Assembly (NCBI RefSeq): GCF_029210485.1
Contig: NZ_JARGET010000005.1
Coordinates: forward strand, 62,001-126,000
DNA: 64,000 bases
Reading direction: 5' to 3'
DNA from: Hoeflea sp. YIM 152468
Lineage (GTDB): Bacteria; Pseudomonadota; Alphaproteobacteria; Rhizobiales; Rhizobiaceae
Position 1 is the stretch's first letter. Each line of letters opens with the position of its first letter. The translations under genes and the position numbers were made by a program. The notes under the pieces are model-generated. The model ran no database searches, had not been told where the DNA came from, and saw only the letters and a list, made by a program, of their open reading frames with translations. Below, one piece after another: positions 1-9,047 of the stretch.

Positions 1-197
1 GGCGGAATCCGCACGGTCTGGCCCGGTTGCACCCTGGCGTCGGATTTCACCCTGCCGCCATCCACCCGGATTTGCCCGGATCTGAGCAGCTTTTGCAGCG
101 GCCCGAACCCCAGTCCCGGAAAATGCACCTTGAACCAGCGATCGAGCCGCATGCCGGCTTCGTCCGGTTCCACTTGTTTGAGCTGTACGCCCGCCAT
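1..197 (-). CDS. rluC: RluC/RluD-family 23S rRNA pseudouridine synthase, N-terminal part only
   Basis: The gene runs off the left edge of the window, so only about 65 N-terminal residues are visible, starting at the ATG at 195-197. They read as an S4 RNA-binding domain: MRLDRWFKVHFPGL followed by LQKLLRSGQIRVDGGRVK and a QPGQTVRIPP turn. That is typical of the RluA superfamily, whose members isomerise uridines in 23S rRNA helices. The catalytic domain (HRLD motif) is outside the window, so RluC versus RluD cannot be separated here. The position next to crcB, rarA and a Do protease behind rplQ is a rhizobial arrangement that favours the RluC-type name. Confidence 0.8.
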   Translation of the reverse strand, partial: MAGVQLKQVEPDEAGMRLDRWFKVHFPGLGFGPLQKLLRSGQIRVDGGRVKSDARVQPGQTVRIP

Positions 198-234
198 ATC
201 GATTATCTCTTTGTCCTGGGCTTGAAGGCTGGTC

Positions 235-609
235 TTAGAGCTGGCGCGCCAGCCAAAGCCCGCCAAACAACGCCAGGATGGAAACTGTTACGCTGGCAAT
301 CACATAGGCGGCCGCCGCCGTCAACGCACCGCGTTCGTAAAGCGTCACCGCATCAAGCGAAAAGGCGGAAAATGTGGTAAAACCGCCCAAAAATCCGGTT
401 GCAAGCAACAACCGCAGATCCGCATCGCCCGAGGAGCGCCGCGCCAGCCAGGCAATCAGCAGGCCCATGGCCAGTGAGCCGGCGATATTGACCAGCATCG
501 TGCCCCAGGGAAAGGCGGGGCCCGACAGGCGCAGCATCGCCATGCCCGAGAGATGGCGCGACACGGCGCCAAGACCGCCGCCGAGAAAAACGAGAAGCAT
601 TGCATACAT
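235..609 (-). CDS. crcB: CrcB/Fluc fluoride ion channel
   Basis: A 124-residue, very hydrophobic protein with four predicted membrane segments, the usual length for the family. It shows the Fluc hallmarks GGGLGAVSRH near the N-terminus, WGTMLVNIAGS in the second helix and GGFTTFSAFS in the third. Fluc proteins form dual-topology dimers in the inner membrane that export fluoride. I looked for a fluoride riboswitch in the 84 bases before the start and saw no convincing match; that space holds a terminator-like hairpin instead. It lies 37 bases upstream of rluC and is probably cotranscribed with it. Confidence 0.95.
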   Translation of the reverse strand: MYAMLLVFLGGGLGAVSRHLSGMAMLRLSGPAFPWGTMLVNIAGSLAMGLLIAWLARRSSGDADLRLLLATGFLGGFTTFSAFSLDAVTLYERGALTAAAAYVIASVTVSILALFGGLWLARQL

Positions 610-631
610 GGATGCTGCTTAGCCGAAAAGC

Positions 632-649
632 ACGGCTTGATAAAGCCGT
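632..649 (-). terminator. Terminator-like hairpin between hemG-like gene and crcB
   Basis: On the minus strand ACGGCTT, a four-base loop and AAGCCGT form a perfect 7-bp stem followed by GCTTTTCGG. It lies 45 bases past the flavodoxin stop and 23 bases before the crcB start, so it would end the flavodoxin transcript or attenuate crcB. The U-tract is short, so strength is uncertain. Confidence 0.45.
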
Positions 650-693
650 AGCCTCACAGGTGCGCAGGCATTGGGGCGACCGGTGCCCTCACC

Positions 694-1242
694 TTACCCC
701 GTCTCCGCCAGGGCGACATCGTCGGCGAATTCCTGCACGAACGCGTCAAGTGCGGCCCAATCGGTGAATTCGTGATCTCGGCTGGTGTCAACAGGGCCGC
801 CTTCCCTGGCGGCGATCTGGCGCATCAACATGCGCTTGAAGAAATCATACTCCAGAAACTTGAGCGCACCGGCGGCGTGGTGGACCTTGGAGATATGAAA
901 TCCGGTCTTCCTTTCCAGCTTTGCCGGATAGGTTTGTGCTTGCGCGCGCTCTTCGGCGCTGTCGCTGCGAATGCCGAGCGAAACCGAGACAAAGGCAGTG
1001 GGCACATCAGCAAGAGCGGCTTTCCAGTCGATCAGAAACTGGGCCACCGAGGATGGGTAGCGGCCAATGTGGATCGGCGCGCAAATCAGCACCCCGTCAA
1101 ACCGTCCCGGGACAGCAAATCCGGGGTCACGGACATCGGCCAGGATCACCCCCTGCCCCGCATTTTCGAGCTTGCCTGCCACGTGCTCGGCAATCTTGCG
1201 TGTATGGCCCTCAACCGTGGCATAAAGCACCAGAACAGTCAT
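694..1242 (-). CDS. hemG: Flavodoxin-domain protein resembling HemG protoporphyrinogen IX dehydrogenase
   Basis: A 182-residue protein that opens with VLVLYATVEGHTRKIAEHV, the phosphate-binding loop of flavodoxins. The rest matches the HemG layout rather than an electron-shuttle flavodoxin: FDGVLICAPIHIGRYPSSVAQF, the SVSLGIR block, an AGALKFLEYDFFKRMLM segment in the place of the HemG AGALRYPRYRWYD insertion, then GGPVDTSRDHEFTDW. HemG oxidises protoporphyrinogen IX in haem synthesis using FMN. Function here is inferred from pattern alone; a general quinone-linked flavoprotein is possible. It sits between panE and crcB, apart from any other haem gene. Confidence 0.72.
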   Translation of the reverse strand: MTVLVLYATVEGHTRKIAEHVAGKLENAGQGVILADVRDPGFAVPGRFDGVLICAPIHIGRYPSSVAQFLIDWKAALADVPTAFVSVSLGIRSDSAEERAQAQTYPAKLERKTGFHISKVHHAAGALKFLEYDFFKRMLMRQIAAREGGPVDTSRDHEFTDWAALDAFVQEFADDVALAETG

Positions 1243-1335
1243 GGATACGTCCTCCGTGAGTACTGGAAATCAGCATGCACCGCCCGGCCTCATCCGGCGT
1301 TGATGCAGATCAAACCCACTGAACGGTTTCAGCGC

Positions 1336-2373
1336 TCACGCGCTGTGTCGCGCTGCGTTTTGCGCCAGTGCCAAGAGGTCAGCGCCCGGCATTGCTGGCG
1401 AGGCCTTGGCGGCGAAGGCTTCCTCCACCAATTGGCAAATCAGCGCGTTGACCGGCGCAGCGCGGCCGTGCGCCTGGGCAAGGGCACACACGGCTCCATT
1501 GAGAAACCTTGTCTCGGGCTCCCTGCCCGCCTTGAGATCATCCCAGGACGATGACCTCGCGGTGTCGTCCATCTTCAATTGCTGCCGGGCGACAATCCGG
1601 AACAGCCAGGTTGGCAGGCGCAGGATCTTCGGGATCAGCTTGGGATTTGTGCGGGTTGCGCCAACAGCGCGGATCCCGGCCGCGTCGAGCGCTTGCAGCA
1701 ACTCCTCCATCGCCATGGCCAGAACGGTGCGATATCCCGGATCCTCGAACTGACGCCGCAGCGGCAGGCCGCTGATCACATTGAGACCGTTGTTGAGATT
1801 GAGCAGCAGCTTGCCCCATTGCAACGCTTGCAGATCGGGATGAATTTCCAGGCACAGGCTGGAGGTTGCGGCAAGCTCGGCCAGTGCGTCTGAAGCCGGG
1901 GAAGCGGCGAGGAGCACCTTGCCCTCCATCGCGCAATGGATCGCATTGGGCGACAACCGAACGACATTGAACGGAACCGTGCCGGCAACAATCTGATGAC
2001 CGGGCAACAGCGCCGTGAGCATCTCGATATTGCCGACGCCGTTTTGCAGGCTGATGATTGTGGCGCCGGGCTTGAGTGATCGTGCCAATTGCCGCGCGGC
2101 GGTCTCTGTGTCCCCGGATTTGGTGCAAAACAGCACCACATCGCAATCGAGCAGACTGTCGGCCCCGCCGGCCAGATAGTGCTGCGGCTTGAGCGCAGCC
2201 TTGAAGCCGTCATAGCGTGTCAGCGACAGCCCGCGCTGAAGCGCTTGCAAAGTCCGGCCTCGCGCAGCGAAGACGACCGGTGCACCGGCCTGAGCCAGCA
2301 TACCGCCGACATAGAGCCCGATCGCGCCGGCCCCCATGATACCGACGGTCGTGCCGCGGGTTCGATTATCCAT
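1336..2373 (-). CDS. panE: 2-dehydropantoate 2-reductase family protein (ketopantoate reductase, PanE/ApbA)
   Basis: A 345-residue protein with an N-terminal Rossmann fold: GIMGAGAIGLYVGGMLA at about residues 11-27 contains the GxGxxG NADPH loop. The family signature segments follow, including VLFCTKSGDTETAARQL, ISLQNGVGNIE and GTVPFNVV, then the KLLLNLNNGLNVISGLP helix with the expected Lys and Asn positions. The C-terminal dimerisation domain carries SSWDDLKAGREPETRFLNG. The enzyme reduces ketopantoate to pantoate for coenzyme A synthesis. The family also contains paralogues with other 2-keto-acid substrates, and no pantothenate gene is nearby, so exact substrate is uncertain. It is not part of the core rarA-crcB block. 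Confidence 0.85.
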   Translation of the reverse strand: MDNRTRGTTVGIMGAGAIGLYVGGMLAQAGAPVVFAARGRTLQALQRGLSLTRYDGFKAALKPQHYLAGGADSLLDCDVVLFCTKSGDTETAARQLARSLKPGATIISLQNGVGNIEMLTALLPGHQIVAGTVPFNVVRLSPNAIHCAMEGKVLLAASPASDALAELAATSSLCLEIHPDLQALQWGKLLLNLNNGLNVISGLPLRRQFEDPGYRTVLAMAMEELLQALDAAGIRAVGATRTNPKLIPKILRLPTWLFRIVARQQLKMDDTARSSSWDDLKAGREPETRFLNGAVCALAQAHGRAAPVNALICQLVEEAFAAKASPAMPGADLLALAQNAARHSA

Positions 2374-2688
2374 AAGCGATAGTTCCAGCAGAGATGACCA
2401 TGCCTAACTGATAGACAAAGCCTGGCAGGCTGGAAAGTCGTTTGCGCTGAGCCAGCTATTTGCGCGAACCTTCGAAATCCTCTTCCGGTGAAACTGCGGT
2501 CGACAATCCAATTCCTATCTGAGGACATTGATCGGCTGTGACCGGGCCACTGGTCCACAGCAATCGGCCATGCGGGCGGGCTCAGTTCGGTTGCCGGGCT
2601 GGGCACCCTGGCGACCCGTGATCCGCAACGTTGGGACCGGTGGCAACTGTTGTTGGTGGCAGCGCCGCTCTATTGACGCTCACGCACC
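2374..2688. other. Intergenic region, possible gene relic
   Basis: This 315-base gap lies between the panE start and the rarA stop. No intact gene is recognised. A plus-strand open frame without a start codon, about 2542-2676, has codon usage like real genes in this window and ends cleanly at a TGA (2674-2676). It may be the tail of a decayed gene. Confidence 0.3.
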
Positions 2689-4002
2689 CTACCCCTTGCC
2701 GCCGCGCTCTTTTCTCAGCCTTGACCAGAACTCCAGCCGCTTGCGGATATCGCGCTCGAAGCCGCGCTCGGGCGGGTCGTAGAAGGTCTTGCGGCCCATG
2801 GTTTCGGGGAAATAATCCTGGCCGGAAAAGGCATCAGGCTCATCGTGATCGTACCGGTAGCCCTCATTGTAGCCCTCGGCCTTCATCAGCTTGGTCGGTG
2901 CATTGAGGATGTGCTTGGGCGGCAGCAGCGATCCCCCTTCCCGGGCAGCCCGCATGGCCGCCTTGTAGGCGGTGTAGACCGAATTGGATTTGGGTGCCGT
3001 GGCCAGATAGACGCAAGCCTGGGCCAGCGCCAGCTCTCCCTCGGGCGAGCCCAGGAAATCATAGGCCTCCTTGGCCGCATTGGCGATGACCAGCGCCTGC
3101 GGATCAGCCATGGCGATTTCCTCCGACGCCATACGCACCAGCCTGCGGCACAAGAACAGCGGATCCTCGCCAGCATCGAGCATGCGGCAGAGATAGTAGA
3201 GTGCTGCATCGGGATCGGAGCCGCGGATGGATTTATGCAGCGCCGAGATCAGATTGTAATGGCCGTCCTGCCCCTTGTCGTAGAGCGGGGCCCGGCGCTG
3301 CACCACCTCGACCAGTGCTGCGGTGTCAAACACCTCGTCTTTGCGCGCGGACCGCCAGACTTCTTCGGCAAGGGTGAGAACAGCGCGGCCATCGCCATCG
3401 GCCATCCGCACCAGACTTAGCCGCGCACCCGGATCAAGAGGCAGCGGTGTGCCGGTTTCGGTTTCTGCCCGCACCAGCAGGCTCTCGAGGCTGTCCTGAT
3501 CATGGGGCTTGAAGGTCAGCACCCGGGCGCGCGACAACAGCGCCGCGTTGAGTTCAAAGGACGGGTTTTCGGTGGTCGCACCAACCAGCACGACGGTGCC
3601 GTCCTCCATCACCGGCAGAAAGCTGTCCTGCTGGGCCCGGTTGAACCGGTGGATCTCGTCGACAAACAGCAGAGTCTGGCGCCCGCCCATGCGCCGTGCC
3701 CGCGCCGCTTCAAAAACCTTCTTGAGATCGGCGACGCCGGAAAAAACCGCCGAAATCTGATCGAATGCCAGATCGGTCTCGCCCGCCAGCAACCGGGCCA
3801 CCGTGGTCTTGCCGGTTCCCGGAGGTCCCCAAAACACCATCGACCCGAGACTGCCGGAGCCGATCATCCGGGTGATGACACCATCCTTGCCGGTCAGATG
3901 CGGCTGTCCGGTCACCTCGGCAAGCCGTGCCGGCCGCAAGCGGTCGGCAAGCGGACGATGTCCGCTCATGGCGGCGTCTGGCGTGGCGAAGAGATCACTC
4001 AT
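2689..4002 (-). CDS. rarA: Replication-associated recombination protein A (RarA/MgsA AAA+ ATPase)
   Basis: A 437-residue AAA+ ATPase. Walker A is GPPGTGKTT at residues 59-67 and Walker B is LLFVDEIHRF at about 111-120, followed by the sensor motif VGATTENPSFELNAALLSRARV. The C-terminal half holds the MgsA/RarA tetramerisation domain, including HYNLISALHKSIRGSDPDAALYYL and PEGELALAQACVYLATAPKSN. RarA acts at stalled replication forks with RecA and SSB. The start lies 4 bases after the stop of the upstream Do protease gene, so the two are cotranscribed and probably translationally coupled. Length and motifs are normal. Confidence 0.97.
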   Translation of the reverse strand: MSDLFATPDAAMSGHRPLADRLRPARLAEVTGQPHLTGKDGVITRMIGSGSLGSMVFWGPPGTGKTTVARLLAGETDLAFDQISAVFSGVADLKKVFEAARARRMGGRQTLLFVDEIHRFNRAQQDSFLPVMEDGTVVLVGATTENPSFELNAALLSRARVLTFKPHDQDSLESLLVRAETETGTPLPLDPGARLSLVRMADGDGRAVLTLAEEVWRSARKDEVFDTAALVEVVQRRAPLYDKGQDGHYNLISALHKSIRGSDPDAALYYLCRMLDAGEDPLFLCRRLVRMASEEIAMADPQALVIANAAKEAYDFLGSPEGELALAQACVYLATAPKSNSVYTAYKAAMRAAREGGSLLPPKHILNAPTKLMKAEGYNEGYRYDHDEPDAFSGQDYFPETMGRKTFYDPPERGFERDIRKRLEFWSRLRKERGGKG

Positions 4003-4006
4003 CTGA

Positions 4007-5554
4007 TCACCTTAGAAACTGGCGGATGCGCTGGCCACCGCGGATGATCTCAAGCCGCCAGAATCCGGCATCCCTCGATACTGCCCGCTCGAGAGTATCG
4101 ACATTGGCGATTTCGACGCCGTTGATCTGCGAAATGATGTCGCCCGGGCGCACCCCGTAGCGGGCCGCAAGCGAACGGCGCGGCACCTCGATGACAACAA
4201 CCCCGCGCAGCGACTGGGGCAGCCGCAGCGTGGTGGCCAGGCGCGGCGTGATGTTGGAAACCACCGCACCGGCGAACGGGCTCTTGCCTGCAAGCGTGCG
4301 GCGGTCGCGCGGATCGTCGGCCGGCGGCGCCTGCAGCGTGATCGCCACCGTCTTTTGTCCCTTGCGGCTCAGCACATCGAGTTTGGCGGTCGCGCCAACC
4401 CCGGTGGTTGCCAGACGATAGCCCAGCGCATCGGGATGCTCGATACGCTGGCCGTTGAATCCCACCACGATGTCGCCCGCCCGCAACCCCGCCTTGCCGG
4501 CCGGCCCGCTGGCGGCGACATCGGATACCAGAGCGCCGCTTGCGCGATCCAGCCCGAGTGCTTCGGCAATCTCCGGTGTTACAGTTTCGAAGGTGGCGCC
4601 GATGTAGGGCCGCTCGAACACATTGCCACCGGATTCGGCGGTTTCGGCGACCGCGCGAACCAGATTGGCGGGAATGGCAAAGCCGATGCCGTTGGACCCG
4701 CCGGAGCGGGTGAAGATCGCCGTGTTGATGCCCATCAACCGGCCACTCATGTCGATCAGCGCACCACCGGAATTGCCCGGATTGATGGCCGCGTCGGTCT
4801 GGATGAAAAAACCGAAATCGGAGACACCGACACGATTGCGCGCCAGCGCCGAAACGATGCCGCTGGTCACGGTCTGGCCGACGCCGAACGGATTGCCGAT
4901 GGCGAGCACGATATCGCCAACCTCGATCGAATCGGTGTCGCCGAATTCAATTGCCGGAAACGGCCCTTCACCCTCGATCTGCAGGATTGCGAGGTCGAAA
5001 CGCTCGTCCTTGAGCAGAATGCGGCTCTTGAATTCACGCCCGTCGGCAAGGGCTACGCGAATGTCGTCAGCATCCTTGATGACATGATTGTTGGTGACCA
5101 CGATGCCGCGGCTCTCGATGATCACGCCGGAGCCGAGCGAAGACTGCCGCTCGGTTCGGTTGGGCATGCGCTGGCCGAAGAATTGCTCGAAGAACGGATC
5201 TCCGCCAAACGGCGACATGGAGCGTTGAACCAGGCGGTCCGCATAGACATTGACGACGGCCGGCGCGGTTGCCTTCACCAGCGGAGAGAAAGACTGCATC
5301 ACGTCGGCCTGAGAGCGCGGAACCTCGCGGCGCGGCAACGGAGCGGGATCGGGCGCCGGTGCTGGACTTGCCTGCTCCGGCGCCTCGGTTTTGCCGCCGC
5401 CCAGAACATCGCGAAAAATCTTGCCTATCGTGTCGCTGACTGTCTCTTCGGTCTTGGTCTGCGCGGACGCCGGAACAAAAAACGGCGCAGTCAGCATGCT
5501 GACCAGCAACACAACAACCGGAAGAGCGCGAAATCGCGAACGATCTGGAATCAT
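4007..5554 (-). CDS. degQ: Do/DegQ-family periplasmic serine protease with two PDZ domains
   Basis: A 515-residue HtrA-type protease. An N-terminal signal peptide (hydrophobic core LPVVVLLVSMLTAPFFVP, cleavage near ASA-Q) sends it to the periplasm. The trypsin-like domain carries the triad His157 (TNNHVI), Asp187 (FDLAIL) and Ser262 (NPGNSGGAL). Two PDZ domains follow, one around ATFETVTPEIAEALGL and a C-terminal one around GVRPGDIISQINGVEI. Such enzymes degrade or refold misfolded envelope proteins. DegP and DegQ cannot be told apart by eye. The gene leads the degQ-rarA pair beyond the end of the alpha operon. Confidence 0.93.
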   Translation of the reverse strand: MIPDRSRFRALPVVVLLVSMLTAPFFVPASAQTKTEETVSDTIGKIFRDVLGGGKTEAPEQASPAPAPDPAPLPRREVPRSQADVMQSFSPLVKATAPAVVNVYADRLVQRSMSPFGGDPFFEQFFGQRMPNRTERQSSLGSGVIIESRGIVVTNNHVIKDADDIRVALADGREFKSRILLKDERFDLAILQIEGEGPFPAIEFGDTDSIEVGDIVLAIGNPFGVGQTVTSGIVSALARNRVGVSDFGFFIQTDAAINPGNSGGALIDMSGRLMGINTAIFTRSGGSNGIGFAIPANLVRAVAETAESGGNVFERPYIGATFETVTPEIAEALGLDRASGALVSDVAASGPAGKAGLRAGDIVVGFNGQRIEHPDALGYRLATTGVGATAKLDVLSRKGQKTVAITLQAPPADDPRDRRTLAGKSPFAGAVVSNITPRLATTLRLPQSLRGVVVIEVPRRSLAARYGVRPGDIISQINGVEIANVDTLERAVSRDAGFWRLEIIRGGQRIRQFLR

Positions 5555-6108
5555 GACGGGAATCCTTGGTGATGTGACCAGTATGGCCTGAGTGACGCAG
5601 TAAAGTCATCAGGAGTTTGACCGCTTCATGGCAGGGATGAAAAACCTGCCCTTCAGAGGCGCTGGTCGACCGTCTCGGGGGCTATCACCTCCTGGACAGG
5701 AAAATGTGGGTGTCCCTGGCCTTCGCCCCGGCAGCGAGTTCAGTATGTCTCAATGTGATCCCCTGCCGGCTGCCGCGGCATGTGGTTGTCGAGGACCTCT
5801 TCCCAAGATGGTTGATCGGCATCGGCATGGCGGCAATTGTGCTGCGGGGCCCGCTGGCGCTGACATCTACCAGATGGTCGATCCGTACAGTCGGCCCCTG
5901 CCCGGCCCGGTTGCACCCGCTGGCCTCAACGGTCGCGGCAGCCGGTGCGCTGCGCTCCCGCCTGTCGGTGACACGGATTGGCCTTGTACAATGGCTCCAG
6001 GCGGGACTGCTCACGCTGCCGCCTGGCTGGCGGCTGTTGCGTCGGCGCCAGGTGCCGAATGGCAAGAAACCGCCATCGATGGCCGCATCAGATTGCCGAT
6101 ATGGCAAA
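5555..6108. other. Long intergenic region between rplQ and degQ
   Basis: About 550 bases separate the Do protease start from the rplQ terminator. Overlapping plus-strand frames occur, the most gene-like at 5704-6138 with an AGGAAA before its ATG. They match no family I know, have several proline- and arginine-rich shadow-like stretches, and the frame runs through the terminator. I regard them as noncoding. The region should contain the degQ promoter, but I could not identify a clear one. Confidence 0.4.
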
Positions 6109-6133
6109 GGCCGGGCGCTTGACGCACCCGGCC
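6109..6133 (-). terminator. Rho-independent terminator after rplQ
   Basis: GGCCGGGTGC and GCGCCCGGCC on the minus strand form a 10-position stem with one mismatch and a 5-base loop, followed by TTTGCC. It begins 34 bases past the rplQ stop and marks the end of the ribosomal superoperon. Confidence 0.7.
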
Positions 6134-6166
6134 CTTGATGTCGTTCGCATTGCCGGTTTGAAGCGC

Positions 6167-6595
6167 TTACGCGGCTTCTTCTTCGGCGGCGGCTTCGAGA
6201 GCCACGCGAGCGCGGTCCTTGGACCCCTTGGCGTCCGGGTCGCGATCGACGAATTCGACAACAGCCATCGGCGCATTGTCGCCGGTACGGTAACCGGCCT
6301 TCATGATGCGAATATAGCCGCCATGGCGAGTGGCGTAACGCGTTGCAATGCTGTCGAACAGCTTGCGCACCGCATCGTTGTCGCGGATCTGCGAAATCGC
6401 CTGGCGGCGAGCATGCAGATCACCGCGCTTGCCGAGCGTGACGAGCTTTTCGACGATCGGACGAATTTCCTTGGCTTTGGGCAAGGTGGTCACGATCTGC
6501 TCATGTTCGATGAGCGAAGCCGCCATGTTGGCGAACATCGCCTTGCGGTGGCTCGAGGTACGGTTCAGCTTGCGACCTGAATTTCCATGGCGCAT
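6167..6595 (-). CDS. rplQ: 50S ribosomal protein L17
   Basis: A 142-residue L17, last gene of the alpha operon, 106 bases after rpoA. It opens with [20 protein letters not shown], the conserved L17 start, and retains the [20 protein letters not shown] block. The protein sits near the peptide exit tunnel of the 50S subunit. A short acidic alanine-rich tail (EAAAEEEAA) extends past the core, as in other rhizobial L17 proteins. A GGAAAA/TTTTCC stem lies in the rpoA-rplQ gap at about 6667-6689. Confidence 0.98.
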   Translation of the reverse strand: MRHGNSGRKLNRTSSHRKAMFANMAASLIEHEQIVTTLPKAKEIRPIVEKLVTLGKRGDLHARRQAISQIRDNDAVRKLFDSIATRYATRHGGYIRIMKAGYRTGDNAPMAVVEFVDRDPDAKGSKDRARVALEAAAEEEAA

Positions 6596-6701
6596 GGCTA
6601 GTCTCCTTCACATGCAGGCGCACACCTGCCGTTTGAATAGTTTGCTCTTCGGACGCAACTCCGGACGGAAAACCGGAAACCGTTTTTCCAGGAATTGCGA
6701 G

Positions 6702-7712
6702 TTAATACTGGTCTTCGTAACGCTTGGCGAGGTCTTCGATGTTTTCCGGCGGCCAGGATGGAACTTCCATACCCAGATGCAGGCCCATGGAAGCCAGGAC
6801 TTCCTTGATCTCGTTGAGCGATTTGCGGCCGAAATTCGGAGTCCGGAGCATTTCGGCTTCGGTCTTTTGAATCAGGTCGCCGATATAGACGATGTTGTCG
6901 TTCTTCAGGCAGTTGGCCGAACGGACCGAAAGCTCCAGCTCGTCGACCTTCTTGAGAAGCGACGGGTTGAATGCGAGTTCGGCGACGGTTTCCTCCTGGA
7001 CTTCCTTCTGCGGCTCATCGAAGTTGACGAACACACCGAGCTGGTCCTGAAGAATACGGGCTGCATAGGCCACGGCATCCTCGCCGCTCACCGACCCATC
7101 GGTTTCGATGCTCAGCGTCAACTTGTCGTAATCAAGAACCTGACCTTCACGGGTGTTTTCCACCTTGTAGGAGCACTTCTTGACCGGCGAATACAGGCTG
7201 TCGACCGGAATCAGACCGATCGGTGCATCTTCTGCCCGGTTGCGATCCGCCGGCACATAGCCCTTGCCGTTGTTGACGGTGAATTCCATGCGGATTTCAG
7301 CGCCTTCATCGAGGGTGCACAGAACGTGGTCCGGATTGAGGATCTCGATATCGCCGACTGTCTGGATGTCTCCAGCCTTGACGACGCCCGGACCCTGCTT
7401 GCGGACAACCATGCGCTTGGCTTCGTCGCCTTCCATGCGGATGGCGATTTCCTTGATGTTCAAGATGATGTCGGTGACATCTTCCCGAACGCCGGGAATC
7501 GAAGAAAACTCGTGCAAAACGCCGTCGATCTGAACCGCAGTGACGGCAGCGCCGCGCAGCGAGGACAGAAGAACACGGCGCAGGGCATTGCCCAGGGTCA
7601 GACCAAAACCGCGCTCAAGCGGTTCGGCAACCACGGAGGCCTTCGTGCGATCAGTGGTATTGAACTCAACCTTGCTCGGCTTGATCAATTCCTGCCAGTT
7701 TTTCTGAATCAT
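6702..7712 (-). CDS. rpoA: DNA-directed RNA polymerase subunit alpha
   Basis: A 336-residue alpha subunit of normal length. The N-terminal domain (about residues 1-235) has the assembly motifs [20 protein letters not shown] and [14 protein letters not shown]. The C-terminal domain (about 255-336) contains the DNA- and activator-contacting block [19 protein letters not shown] and the [14 protein letters not shown] helix. The alpha dimer nucleates polymerase assembly and its C-terminal domain reads UP elements and contacts activators. The gene lies between rpsK and rplQ in the standard alpha operon order. Confidence 0.99.
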   Translation of the reverse strand: MIQKNWQELIKPSKVEFNTTDRTKASVVAEPLERGFGLTLGNALRRVLLSSLRGAAVTAVQIDGVLHEFSSIPGVREDVTDIILNIKEIAIRMEGDEAKRMVVRKQGPGVVKAGDIQTVGDIEILNPDHVLCTLDEGAEIRMEFTVNNGKGYVPADRNRAEDAPIGLIPVDSLYSPVKKCSYKVENTREGQVLDYDKLTLSIETDGSVSGEDAVAYAARILQDQLGVFVNFDEPQKEVQEETVAELAFNPSLLKKVDELELSVRSANCLKNDNIVYIGDLIQKTEAEMLRTPNFGRKSLNEIKEVLASMGLHLGMEVPSWPPENIEDLAKRYEDQY

Positions 7713-7813
7713 GTGTGTTGCCTTCCTGTTGCCGCACTATCCAATCGTGCGACCAAGTGAGAAGAGAATCAGACGGGCGCAGGCAAGCCTGACCCGTCCA
7801 GATCTGATATGGC

Positions 7814-8203
7814 TTAGACGCGGCGCTTCTTGCGCGGGCGGCAGCCATTGTGCGGGATCGGCGTCACATCACGGATCGAGGTGATGGTGATGCCGGCAGC
7901 CTGCAGGGCGCGAAGCGCCGATTCACGGCCCGAGCCGGGACCGCAGACCTCGACTTCCAGCGTCTTCATGCCATGTTCCTGGGCCTTCTTGGCCGCATCT
8001 TCAGCAGCCATCTGGGCGGCAAACGGCGTCGACTTACGCGACCCCTTGAAGCCCTTGGCACCGGCTGACGACCAGGAAATTGCATTTCCCTGTGCATCGG
8101 TGATGGTGATCATCGTGTTGTTGAAGCTGGAATTGACGTGGGCTACGCCTGACGAGATATTCTTGCGTTCACGCCGTTTAATACGGGTGGCTTCCTTGGC
8201 CAT
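7814..8203 (-). CDS. rpsK: 30S ribosomal protein S11
   Basis: A 129-residue S11. I chose the ATG at 8201-8203 ([16 protein letters not shown]) because an AAAGGA site sits 7 bases upstream and homologues begin there; the open frame extends about 33 codons further with no family similarity. Conserved segments include [19 protein letters not shown] and [15 protein letters not shown]11 lies on the 30S platform and helps shape the E-site mRNA path. It follows rpsM after 141 bases, a gap that contains a small CCACCT/AGGTGG hairpin. Confidence 0.98.
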   Translation of the reverse strand: MAKEATRIKRRERKNISSGVAHVNSSFNNTMITITDAQGNAISWSSAGAKGFKGSRKSTPFAAQMAAEDAAKKAQEHGMKTLEVEVCGPGSGRESALRALQAAGITITSIRDVTPIPHNGCRPRKKRRV

Positions 8204-8344
8204 AATTTTTCCTTTCGAGATATCATCACCGCCGTAACGCCAGCGGCTCCACCGGAATTCACCCGCCTGAACGATCCAGCCTCCAGGCGGCGATCGAGAC
8301 AATCGCCGCCATCAGGCTGTCGCCACCTGGCAGGTGGATCCCAA

Positions 8345-8713
8345 TTACTTCTTCTTGCCAGCAATCGCCTTTGCCGGACCCTTGCGGGTGCGGGCATTGG
8401 TATGGGTGCGCTGACCACGTACCGGCAGGCCGCGACGATGGCGCAGACCGCGGTAGCAACCAAGGTCCATAAGACGCTTGATGTTCATCGAGTTTTCGCG
8501 GCGCAGATCGCCTTCAACCTGGTAGTCACGGTCGATGGTTTCGCGGATCTGCAGAACTTCCGCATCGGAAAGCTGATTGACGCGGCGCTCCAGCGGAATG
8601 CCTACCTTTTCAACGATCTCGGAAGCGAACTTGCGTCCGATGCCGTGAATGTAGGTCAATGCGATCACAACGCGCTTGTTTGTCGGAATATTTACGCCTG
8701 CTATGCGGGCCAT
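8345..8713 (-). CDS. rpsM: 30S ribosomal protein S13
   Basis: A 122-residue S13 starting at the ATG at 8711-8713 ([20 protein letters not shown]); the frame is open 37 codons further upstream but that part is not S13-like. The family signature [20 protein letters not shown] and the basic tail [12 protein letters not shown] are intact. S13 sits in the 30S head and makes bridges to the 50S subunit. It is the first gene of the alpha-operon portion and lies 334 bases after adk, the largest gap in this block. Confidence 0.98.
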   Translation of the reverse strand: MARIAGVNIPTNKRVVIALTYIHGIGRKFASEIVEKVGIPLERRVNQLSDAEVLQIRETIDRDYQVEGDLRRENSMNIKRLMDLGCYRGLRHRRGLPVRGQRTHTNARTRKGPAKAIAGKKK

Positions 8714-9047
8714 TTGCTTCTCCATGTGGGCCGGTCGTGCCGGCGGGTTATCGTTGACCCGCGTCCGGTGGAGGCCGGCCCTTGCGGGGTAGTCCATTGC
8801 AAACCGGATGAGAGGTATCTCCACCCCACCGGCTTGCGCCTTCCTGCACTCAACACACTAAAAGCGACCAGTGCCGTGTCCTCAAGCCTTCGAGGAAACG
8901 CGCCGGTCGCTTGCAAATTGCGAGGTGCGCAGGTCTTAACGGACTCGGAGGCCCTTCGTCAAGCTTTCCGTGTCCAAATGCTGCATTCAAAGTGCCTTGA
9001 AGACCGGCACCCCTCACAGGCACCGGCCCTGCCTTGCTCCGCGCCGA
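8714..9047 (-). other. adk-rpsM intergenic region
   Basis: A 334-base gap between the spc-type and alpha-type parts of the superoperon. It contains one clear terminator-like hairpin (given separately). About 150 bases then lead to rpsM and could hold a separate promoter, which I could not identify. No open frame looks like a gene. Confidence 0.5.
8863..8911 (-). terminator. Terminator-like structure after adk
   Basis: On the minus strand AGCGACC and GGTCGCT pair across a long loop that itself contains a smaller CCTCGAAGGCTTGAGG hairpin, and the outer stem is followed by TTTTAG. It lies 137 bases beyond the adk stop and would separate secY-adk from rpsM-rpsK-rpoA-rplQ. Confidence 0.5.

Noticed and set aside
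610-693. Possible fluoride riboswitch before crcB
   Set aside because: The conserved GGAUGG and UGAUG-type elements of the fluoride aptamer are not present; only a terminator-like hairpin is.
5628-6138. Overlapping plus-strand frames in the rplQ-degQ gap that could be one small gene
   Set aside because: No family resemblance, two competing frames, composition like antisense or GC shadow, and the frame runs through the rplQ terminator.
9001-9036. ACCGGCAC and GCACCGG elements just past adk as a terminator
   Set aside because: They are direct rather than inverted repeats, so they do not form a stem.
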